From Flavobacteriales bacterium (GTDB lineage Bacteria > Bacteroidota > Bacteroidia > Flavobacteriales_D > Sanyastnellaceae): a stretch of DNA of 32,777 bases. The notes beneath the pieces were generated by a model, which worked only from the letters and a program-made list of their open reading frames with translations, was not told the origin of the DNA and ran no database searches. Positions 15,399 through 22,323 of the stretch are shown piece by piece (position 1 is the stretch's first letter; each line of letters starts with the position of its first letter). The position numbers and the translations under genes were made by a program. The stretch spans positions 1-32,777 of the forward strand of contig JAIBBG010000036.1 of NCBI GenBank assembly GCA_019694805.1. Direction: 5' to 3'.

Positions 15399-16364
15399 TT
15401 ATTTGGCCTTCACGATTCGGTTTCTGTCAACCATCCGAGGCCCAAGTGCGCCACGAGCAATATACTTGCCACGTTTTCCCGGAATGATGTAGCCGAGCAA
15501 AATTTCGTGAGAAAATGGACTCATCACTTTCGCTGCCGTAATGGTGAGATCAAATGAATAGCCGAGGAAAAAATTCTCATAGAAACCACCAAGGTTGAGC
15601 GCTATTGCGTCATTATGGCGATACGTAACACCAGCCCAAGCCATTTCTTTATATCCAACTTTGATATTCGCATCAAGCTGCACAGGAGTAACAGGTGTGA
15701 ATTTGATCATTCCGCTGGGTTGTACATCGAAGTCATCATTGATGAAATATTTGTACGATCCCATGAATTGGAAGTGTCTCATGTTCTTGTTTTCACTGCT
15801 GAAAGGGCTTTCCAATTTGAGTTTGGTTTGTGCCAGTTGAGGTACACTGAAGCCGAAGTAGTAGTCTTCACCATAAATCATCATTCCAAAATTTGCATCG
15901 ACATTCAGGTGTGATTCTGCCTGCATATTGTTGAGTGATTGATCCATTTGATCATACACAACAAGTTTAGAATTATCGAATTTATACTGACTGGCAGTGA
16001 GGCTCAAACCGAAACTTACCGCGTCGTAATTGTTCAGATCGATGTGATATGCACCTGTAGCTTCAAGTCCTGTTTCTGAAATGGCGCCACCGGTGTCGTC
16101 GTGCGAAATGATGGCCCCAAAACCAGAGTTTTTTGGACCTTGCATATGCGCACTGGCGAGCATAGTAACTGGTGCGCCTTTGAATCCAGCCCATTGATTT
16201 CTATAAGAAGCAAAAATGGGAATCTGATTGAGTGTTCCAGCAACTGCAGGATTCACCAAATATGGATTGAATGCAAATTGAGTTCTGCGGGTAATCTGTT
16301 GTGCTGTCATGTCCGCAGCAAACAAACAGAAGAGGATTGCGATGAGAAGCGATGTCTTTTTCAT
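15399..16364 (-). CDS. PorP/SprF family T9SS outer-membrane protein
   Basis: A 321-residue protein with a signal peptide (cleavage near MTA-Q, residue 21) and a beta-barrel outer-membrane pattern. The family hallmark is immediately after the signal: QFAFNPYLVNPAVAGT, then SYRNQWAGFKGAP. A later GFYENFFLGYSFD strand pair is also typical. In Flavobacterium johnsoniae SprF is needed for secretion of the adhesin SprB encoded just upstream. The same order is seen here, with a 13-nt gap from the SprB-like type B cargo gene. It is probably a dedicated partner that delivers or attaches that adhesin, and not the core PorP of the secretion machine. Co-transcribed with both neighbours. Confidence 0.93.
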   Translation of the reverse strand: MKKTSLLIAILFCLFAADMTAQQITRRTQFAFNPYLVNPAVAGTLNQIPIFASYRNQWAGFKGAPVTMLASAHMQGPKNSGFGAIISHDDTGGAISETGLEATGAYHIDLNNYDAVSFGLSLTASQYKFDNSKLVVYDQMDQSLNNMQAESHLNVDANFGMMIYGEDYYFGFSVPQLAQTKLKLESPFSSENKNMRHFQFMGSYKYFINDDFDVQPSGMIKFTPVTPVQLDANIKVGYKEMAWAGVTYRHNDAIALNLGGFYENFFLGYSFDLTITAAKVMSPFSHEILLGYIIPGKRGKYIARGALGPRMVDRNRIVKAK

Positions 16365-16377
16365 GTTGTCGAGCGGA

Positions 16378-19300
16378 TTAATATTTAATGGTTACTGTGC
16401 CCATGATCACATCCGCATTTGGCGAATAATCAATGGTGAAATAGTAATCTGCAACTGGCAGCAGTTCGCCCTGATAAGTAGCATCCCATTGGTTGGTGTA
16501 GCCATTGGAAGAATAAACCAATTGTCCCCAACGGTTGAACACATTGATCTCACAGTCGGGATAGTATTCAAGTCCACCAAGTACCCAAGTATCATTGACG
16601 CCGTCTCCATTCGGAGTGATGGCCGTCGCGATGAAGAAACAACCTACCGTTGGCTCAACGAAAACTGAAGTGGAGAGCGTACAACCAATATCATCGGTCA
16701 CGATAACGGTGTATTCCTGACTGGAAGCAAGACCGGTCGCTGTGGCTGTTGTTTGCATATCAGGATCATCCCATTCGAAAGTGATCGGAAGGAAACCATT
16801 TTGAACCATGACGGTGGCTGTTCCATCATTCTCATTCCAACATGTTTCCGGCGTAGAGAAGGTAGTTAAAACCATATCTGTGATGATATCAGGTACAATT
16901 TCCAATGTATCCAGTAAGGCGCAATTTTCTTCATCAATAAGTTGGAAGTAGATTTCGCCTTCACCGAGACCAGACAAATTGTATGTCACGCTATCTTGTT
17001 CGAGCACATCTGTTTCTTCAGGTGTGATAAAGAGTGTAAGATCACCGGTACCACCACTGATCACCACTTCAGCAGAACCATCAAACATTCCTGTGCAGGT
17101 AGGAGCATTCAACAGAACAGCAATGTCAAGTGGAGAAGGTTCGGTCAATGTAAACTCGATCGTATCGGTGCAATTGAAGAGGTCACTGATGACGAGGTAA
17201 TATTCATCTGCACACAATGATGAAATAAATCCATTCACTGGGCCAGAGATTTCAGAGTCAATAATATAATAATCGTATGGCAGTGTACCTCCGAAGACCT
17301 CATAGTTGATTGAGCCATCACATGCGCCGCCACAGCTGATGTTTTCGGTGGTCATGATTTGACCAAACAATGAATCTGGTTGATTGATGATGACGTCTTC
17401 TTCAGCCGTACATCCTTTGAAGTCGGTCACTGTGAATGTGTATGTACCAATAGAAAGACCTGAAATGGTCGCAGGGGCGATTACGTTATTGGGTTCGATG
17501 TTCACCGGAGCCGTTCCGCCGATCACATCGATGAAAACTTCTCCATCTGATAATCCATAACATGTCACATCGGTTGGATCCATGACAATCTGAATTGGAT
17601 TTGGCGTACCAATCTCAACATCGGGTATTACTTTTTCACAACCACCCTGATCGGTAATCAGGACATCGTAAAGACCGGCACATAGGTCGGAATATTCAAT
17701 GCTATTACCACCGCATGTGCCAGGACAGTTGCCTGTATTCGGAGTGAAAGTGTATGTGTAGTTTCCGTATCCACCCAATACATCTTCAATTTGAATGGCT
17801 CCATCACAACTTGCAAAACAGGTGCAGGAGTCCGTTGTGAGGGTGTAGGTGATATCATCCGGTTGTGAAATCGTAATGGTATCCTGAACGATACAGCCAT
17901 TATCGTCGGTAATCACAACGTGAATATCATTGGCACAAAGAGCATTGAGGTTTACTCCACCACCATTCAGGATGGTACCAGTAACGGTATATGGTTCAGT
18001 TCCTCCAACAATTTCGGGAACAATGGTGCCATCACAGAAACCAAAACATGTTGCATCGGTGAATGGATATGTAGCAGAAAACTCAGCAGGTTCTGTAATT
18101 TCATAGGATGCCGTGAATTCACAATTGTTTTCATCGGTTACGGTCAAATCGTAGGTACCGGAATCAAGATTGCTGATACCGATATTCAGTGGTGCTGGTC
18201 CAGTGAATGTTGCATGTGGATTGCCATTGTAAAGCCAGGTTACAGTGAGGTCTCCGGTTCCGCCATTCACATTTCCAAGAATGCTTCCGTCATCATAACC
18301 AAAACACTCGATTACAGTTACTGTTGGATTGAATTGCAATTGAGCAGGGCAGGAGATGGAAACTTCTTCAATCACCTCACAATCATTTTCGTCAGTGAGG
18401 ATGAATTCGTAATCACCACAAGTAAGATTTTCGATGAGTGTTCCGCAAGCGATTTGTTGTGCGTTGTTCAGAACAACCACGAGGCTGCCTGAGCCACCTG
18501 AACAATCAACTTGAATAGAACCGGCGTTTTCGCCAAAACAAAGTTCATCCGTAACCACTTCAACGTTCAAGGTGAGCGGTTCGGGTTCAGCAACAGTGAA
18601 TTCAGCAGTGGTGTCGCGGCATCCCAGATCATCGATCATGGTAAGATAATAAGTTCCTTCAGCGATCGGATTGATGGTCAATCCAGAAGCCTGATCAAGG
18701 AAAGTATTGATGACTACATCATTTTGATCGTACAAGGTGTAGTCAACGTTACCATTGCCACCATCAGAAAGTTGAACGATGGTTGCTCCACCAGCACATT
18801 CCGCAGTGGTTACGCTTGGTGTATTGTCCATCACGTTGGATGTGCATGGTTGTTCAGCAGAGAAACAGATATCCAGCACGGTAACGTCCTGCATATTTGG
18901 ATTGACGTATGTAATATTCATACATCCATTGATATCACCGCAAGTGGTAAACTGACCAACAAGCACGCGGCCATTCGGATCGGCATGACTGATGGATTGT
19001 GGATATGGCAAAAATGCAGGAGCTGCGAAAATCGCTGCTTCGTCCCAGAAAAAACTGGCTCCATCATAAAATCCTGTTGTGGCTGAACCTTCGAAATCTG
19101 TTGTCCAACTGGCACATTGCCCCAGGAAGTTTACAAAGTCATTGCTCACTTGATTTGAACACTCAGCACCGATGGTCATGAATGAATCATATTGGCTGGT
19201 AGGAACGAAAGCTGGATAGAGACAAGTCTCACTGAATCCGAAAGCAGTTCCGATTTCATGTTGAAAGAGACCACATGGAGCATTGATGAAAACGGTGGAA

Positions 19301-19554
19301 TCCGCATCCTGAACGCAGTCTGCAGGCGATTCTGCTGCAAAAACCGATGTCAAGTAATTGTCCGGACTGTCGAATTGAATGTACACACGAAAGGTCACGT
19401 AGCCCGTAAGATCGTGATTGGCTTCACCGTAGTTGCCATTGTGAACGATGGTTTCGACATAAAAGGGCGGATTGGACAATTGCGCCGACGCATTCGTGAA
19501 TGTCGCTCCGAGAAAAAACAATAAGACAATTCTCAGGTAGAAATGTTTCATCAT
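16378..19554 (-). CDS. SprB-like adhesin with type B T9SS sorting domain
   Basis: A 1058-residue surface protein. The start could be either of two adjacent ATGs (19554 or 19551); signal peptide cleavage is near ASA-Q (residue 24). Residues 25-240 form an N-terminal domain of unknown fold. Residues about 250-970 contain nine SprB-type repeats of about 80 residues, each opening with TCxGxxDGS-like sequence (e.g. VTCYGLSDGE at 663-672) and carrying a GGTxPY strand and a TDxxGC turn. The last 88 residues are the gliding-motility-associated (CHU_C-type) sorting domain: TPNGDGVNDTW (980-990), then INVFNRWGQLVY and a terminal TIKY. Predicted to be exported by the T9SS and displayed on the surface, perhaps in gliding or adhesion. 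First gene of the operon with PorP/SprF and the small secreted protein. Confidence 0.93.
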   Translation of the reverse strand: MMKHFYLRIVLLFFLGATFTNASAQLSNPPFYVETIVHNGNYGEANHDLTGYVTFRVYIQFDSPDNYLTSVFAAESPADCVQDADSTVFINAPCGLFQHEIGTAFGFSETCLYPAFVPTSQYDSFMTIGAECSNQVSNDFVNFLGQCASWTTDFEGSATTGFYDGASFFWDEAAIFAAPAFLPYPQSISHADPNGRVLVGQFTTCGDINGCMNITYVNPNMQDVTVLDICFSAEQPCTSNVMDNTPSVTTAECAGGATIVQLSDGGNGNVDYTLYDQNDVVINTFLDQASGLTINPIAEGTYYLTMIDDLGCRDTTAEFTVAEPEPLTLNVEVVTDELCFGENAGSIQVDCSGGSGSLVVVLNNAQQIACGTLIENLTCGDYEFILTDENDCEVIEEVSISCPAQLQFNPTVTVIECFGYDDGSILGNVNGGTGDLTVTWLYNGNPHATFTGPAPLNIGISNLDSGTYDLTVTDENNCEFTASYEITEPAEFSATYPFTDATCFGFCDGTIVPEIVGGTEPYTVTGTILNGGGVNLNALCANDIHVVITDDNGCIVQDTITISQPDDITYTLTTDSCTCFASCDGAIQIEDVLGGYGNYTYTFTPNTGNCPGTCGGNSIEYSDLCAGLYDVLITDQGGCEKVIPDVEIGTPNPIQIVMDPTDVTCYGLSDGEVFIDVIGGTAPVNIEPNNVIAPATISGLSIGTYTFTVTDFKGCTAEEDVIINQPDSLFGQIMTTENISCGGACDGSINYEVFGGTLPYDYYIIDSEISGPVNGFISSLCADEYYLVISDLFNCTDTIEFTLTEPSPLDIAVLLNAPTCTGMFDGSAEVVISGGTGDLTLFITPEETDVLEQDSVTYNLSGLGEGEIYFQLIDEENCALLDTLEIVPDIITDMVLTTFSTPETCWNENDGTATVMVQNGFLPITFEWDDPDMQTTATATGLASSQEYTVIVTDDIGCTLSTSVFVEPTVGCFFIATAITPNGDGVNDTWVLGGLEYYPDCEINVFNRWGQLVYSSNGYTNQWDATYQGELLPVADYYFTIDYSPNADVIMGTVTIKY
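16645..18807 (-). repeat. Nine tandem SprB-type protein repeats
   Basis: Encodes residues 250-970 of the type B adhesin. Unit starts are marked by Cys-containing motifs near residues 253, 339, 417, 503, 579, 665, 741, 820 and 905. The copies are well diverged in DNA sequence. Confidence 0.85.
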
Positions 19555-19828
19555 AAGTGGTATTGCTCTAGGTTAAGTCGCTTGAAAGCCGCCTTGCGTT
19601 GCACACAAAGCCCCAAGACATGAGCGGTGCGAATGTAGTGAAGAGAGGGCAGGAAACATATACCCTTTTGATTCTGCGATTGATTTGCTATTTCCATTGC
19701 CTAAAATACACTGATTCAGCAAAATAGATATTCCTTCCTCATGAAAAAGTTCAAGAATGAAGTGAAAGAAATAGCCGACGTTTCAGACATTACAACCATG
19801 AAATGGAAAACAATGAAAAATGGGCCTA
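19555..19828. other. Upstream spacer of the adhesin operon
   Basis: 274 nt between the adhesin start and the rsmG stop, both on the minus strand, so it must carry the adhesin promoter. A degenerate -7 element TACATTCG is present on the minus strand near 19630. A plus-strand 46-codon frame (19741-19881) opens here but overlaps the rsmG end. No terminator hairpin for rsmG is evident. Confidence 0.35.
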
Positions 19829-20467
19829 TCAGACCAAAGGCACATAAATCAATTTCTTGGTTTCGAAGAATTCATCTTTGAACCAGTTGGTGAGAGCATG
19901 GATTTCAATGTCTTTTCTCAAACCTGAAAATTCATCTTTTAAGTCACCTCCTTTGAGGCAAATGAGTCCGTTGGGTATTGCATTGATTTGTTTCGAAGAA
20001 ATTTTACCGTGACTCCATTGCAGCAATTCTTTCATTTCAGCGACTGCTCTGCTGACAACAAAATCGAATTTTTCGCGCACCATTTCAGAACGAATATGTT
20101 GTGCTCTCACATTTTTCAAGCCAAGTGCGGCGCTGACTTCAAGGACGACATTGATTTTTTTACCAATAGAATCGGTGAGAAGGAAGTCCACTTCCGGCAT
20201 CATAATGGCCAGTGGAATTCCAGGGAAACCGCCGCCAGTTCCGATATCCAGCACTTTTGTACCGGGCAAGAACTGGATAAATTTGTAGATGGCTAAACTG
20301 TGAAGGACGTGCCTGATGTACAATTGATCAATGTCCTTTCTGGAGATCACATTGATCTTCGAATTCCAATCTTCATAGAGTGGATAAAGGGCTGTAAATT
20401 TCTCCTTCTGCGAATCATTCAGATTCGGGAAGTGATGAAATATTTCAGTAGGTAAAGGACGACTCAT
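19829..20467 (-). CDS. rsmG: 16S rRNA (guanine527-N7)-methyltransferase RsmG
   Basis: A 212-residue cytoplasmic enzyme that methylates N7 of G527 in 16S rRNA using SAM; its loss gives low-level streptomycin resistance in other bacteria. Family markers are all present: WNSKINVISRKD (34-45), RHVLHSLA (52-59), the SAM loop VLDIGTGGGFPGIPLAI (72-88), DSIGKK, and the later SRAVAEM segment. Length matches the family. It starts 9 nt after the ECF sigma factor gene and ends the glycosyltransferase-sigma-rsmG operon. rsmG is also often called gidB and commonly lies elsewhere near gidA, so this partnership is of local interest. Confidence 0.96.
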   Translation of the reverse strand: MSRPLPTEIFHHFPNLNDSQKEKFTALYPLYEDWNSKINVISRKDIDQLYIRHVLHSLAIYKFIQFLPGTKVLDIGTGGGFPGIPLAIMMPEVDFLLTDSIGKKINVVLEVSAALGLKNVRAQHIRSEMVREKFDFVVSRAVAEMKELLQWSHGKISSKQINAIPNGLICLKGGDLKDEFSGLRKDIEIHALTNWFKDEFFETKKLIYVPLV

Positions 20468-20476
20468 AACGCAGGA

Positions 20477-21085
20477 CTAGTAATTGTCCTTTGTATTCTG
20501 CATCATTTGGAAGAGGAATTCTCTTGCTCTGAAAAGTTGCGCTTTTACAGTACCAAGAGGCAGTTTCAATTCTTCCGCTATTTCTTCATAGGCCAATTCA
20601 TCGAAATAACGCATTTCCACCAATTTGCGATATCGCGGTTTGAGTTTGTCCACGATTTCGCGCATTTTGCGTATGCGTTCTTCTTTTTGCATGGCCTCTG
20701 CTGGATCGAGCACAGCATCTTTGATGCTAACTTCTATGGTATCTCCATCATCAGTGGTAAAACCCTGATCAATGGATATTGCCCGGATTCTTTTTTTCCT
20801 GATAAAATCGATACAGTTGTTTGAAGCAATTTTGAATAGCCAGGTTGAAAAGGCAAACTGAGGCGTGTACTGTTCCAAACGTTTGAACGCTTTGCCAAAA
20901 GCTTCGATGGTCAAATCATCAGCGTCATCTTTATTGTTGACCATTTTCAGCAGCATGAAATAAATAGGTTCACGGTATCTCTGCATCAGTTCAGCATACG
21001 CTTTCTGATCCTTTTCGTGAAGGGCGCGTTGTACGAGCTTATAGTCGTACTGACCTTTTTCCGATAAGTGGTCTATCAGTTCCAT
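20477..21085 (-). CDS. ECF-type RNA polymerase sigma factor
   Basis: A 202-residue sigma-70 family factor of the extracytoplasmic-function type, with region 2 (about 28-100: YREPIYFMLLKMVNNKDDADDL and FSTWLFKIASNNCIDFIRKK) and region 4 (about 140-195: LKPRYRKLVEMRYF, then LPLGTVKAQLFRARE). It lacks regions 1.1 and 3. A longer than usual acidic linker (DDGDTIEVSIKDAVLDPAE) separates the two. No anti-sigma factor is adjacent on either side, so control must be by another route or a distant gene. The start overlaps the end of the glycosyltransferase gene by 10 nt, and rsmG follows after 9 nt. Its regulon cannot be told from here; a link to T9SS cargo expression is possible but unsupported. Confidence 0.93.
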   Translation of the reverse strand: MELIDHLSEKGQYDYKLVQRALHEKDQKAYAELMQRYREPIYFMLLKMVNNKDDADDLTIEAFGKAFKRLEQYTPQFAFSTWLFKIASNNCIDFIRKKRIRAISIDQGFTTDDGDTIEVSIKDAVLDPAEAMQKEERIRKMREIVDKLKPRYRKLVEMRYFDELAYEEIAEELKLPLGTVKAQLFRAREFLFQMMQNTKDNY

Positions 21086-22206
21086 TTCTGCGGTTTTCTC
21101 ATGAGGTTTGTAAAATACAAACCCAGGTTAAGCATATAAAGGTGGAGCTCCAGTGGGAGGGCCAGCCAGACAATGTCGCGGCTTTGACCAAGACGCACTG
21201 AAATTCTGTGCAAAGTAGTCAATTGAATGATGTATCTCATAAAAACTAAACCACTTACTAACAACATCCATGTTTGGAAAATCATGGCTCCTGCAAAACC
21301 GGCCATCATGAAGAAAAATGACAATGGCCAGATCGCCAGCATTCTCTTATGGGATGGCTTGTAGTAAGGGATGGTAGTGAAATGACGGCGTTTCTGTTGA
21401 AACCATTCCGACCATGTCTTTTTAGGTTCGGAAATGGTTTGTGTATCAGGTTTGGTCACCACAATAGTATTCGAAGCTGTCGCTACCTGATTTACGAATA
21501 GATCGTCATCACCACTCGCTATGCTGTAATGACTTTTGAAACCACCCACTTTGAAGAACAGTTCTTTGTCATAAGCCATGTTTCTTCCAACACCCATGTA
21601 TGGTTTGCCCGCATTGGCAAATCCAAGATAGTGGGTAGCAATCATCATGGTATCAAAACGAATGATACGGTTGAGCCATCCCGGATATTTATGATAAGGT
21701 GAGACGCCGATGACAAGCTTGCGGTGTTCATTCATACCACTGGTCATGCCAGCAATCCAATCAGGACTTACTGGCACGCAATCGGCATCGGTAAGTAAAA
21801 TGATGTCGTGTTTAGCCGCTTTGATTCCAAGTGTAAGCGCAAACTTTTTCCCCATCATGTTTTGTTTCTCTTCGTCGAGATGAACAATCTTGATTTTGGG
21901 ATATCGAACCTGAAGCGCTTTGAGTATAGCTTCCGTGTCATCCCAACTGCTGTCGTTCACAATGATCACTTCAAAGTCCGGATGATTTTGTTCCATGATC
22001 ACCGGAATGTGTTCCATCAAATTCTTCTCTTCGTTGCGCGCGCAGATCACTACCGATACGGGTTGAATTCGCTGAGAATTGGTTTTTGTCTGTTGCGGTG
22101 CTTTGAAGAAAACGCCCAGCAGGTAATACACCTGTATGGTCCAGGCGATGAAACAAATGGCAGCAAAAACAACTCCTATAGGATGTTCAAGTATAAATTC
22201 AGTCAT
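21076..22206 (-). CDS. Membrane-anchored family 2 glycosyltransferase
   Basis: A 376-residue inner-membrane GT2 enzyme. One N-terminal helix (about 11-32) precedes the GT-A domain: SVVICARNEEKNL (51-63), VNDSSWDD (83-90), the metal-binding TDAD (139-142), GDDD (232-235) and the acceptor/processivity-like QQKRRH (270-275). Three more hydrophobic segments follow between about 290 and 366. The layout resembles processive or polyprenyl-linked sugar transferases of cell-envelope polysaccharides; donor and product are unknown. It is the first gene of an operon with the sigma factor (10-nt overlap) and rsmG. A palindrome at 22220-22232 and a -7-like TAATTTCG (22247-22254) lie upstream. Confidence 0.9.
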   Translation of the reverse strand: MTEFILEHPIGVVFAAICFIAWTIQVYYLLGVFFKAPQQTKTNSQRIQPVSVVICARNEEKNLMEHIPVIMEQNHPDFEVIIVNDSSWDDTEAILKALQVRYPKIKIVHLDEEKQNMMGKKFALTLGIKAAKHDIILLTDADCVPVSPDWIAGMTSGMNEHRKLVIGVSPYHKYPGWLNRIIRFDTMMIATHYLGFANAGKPYMGVGRNMAYDKELFFKVGGFKSHYSIASGDDDLFVNQVATASNTIVVTKPDTQTISEPKKTWSEWFQQKRRHFTTIPYYKPSHKRMLAIWPLSFFFMMAGFAGAMIFQTWMLLVSGLVFMRYIIQLTTLHRISVRLGQSRDIVWLALPLELHLYMLNLGLYFTNLMRKPQKWN

Positions 22207-22219
22207 ATGAATAAAGCAA

Positions 22220-22232
22220 GGTTCTGAGAACC
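22220..22232. promoter_or_regulatory. Perfect palindrome upstream of glycosyltransferase operon
   Basis: GGTTCT-G-AGAACC is a 13-bp perfect inverted repeat with one central base, 13 nt before the ATG at 22206 and downstream of a TAATTTCG -7-like box. It could be an operator or a small leader hairpin. Confidence 0.35.
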
Positions 22233-22278
22233 AAGAAAGGCGGGGTCGAAATTATTCCAGTGCAAGGGTGACGAAAAG

Positions 22279-22305
22279 AAAAAGGCCGCTATGGGCGGCC
22301 TTTTT
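22279..22305. terminator. Intrinsic terminator after the protease gene
   Basis: Stem AAAAAGGCCGC / GCGGCCTTTTT around TATGG. On the minus strand it ends in a T tract (T5, C, T4), 19 nt after the protease stop. The plus strand also ends in T5. Confidence 0.92.
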
Positions 22306-22323
22306 ATAAACATGCTTTGTTTA

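Noticed and set aside
16645..18807. Regularly spaced repeats, considered as a CRISPR-like array
   Set aside because: The periodicity is about 80 codons of diverged coding sequence (SprB repeats); there are no short identical repeats or cas genes.
19741..19881. 46-codon plus-strand frame starting MKKFKNEVKEIADV
   Set aside because: It overlaps the 3' end of rsmG on the opposite strand, is very short and has no -7 box; it could be real, but the evidence is too thin.
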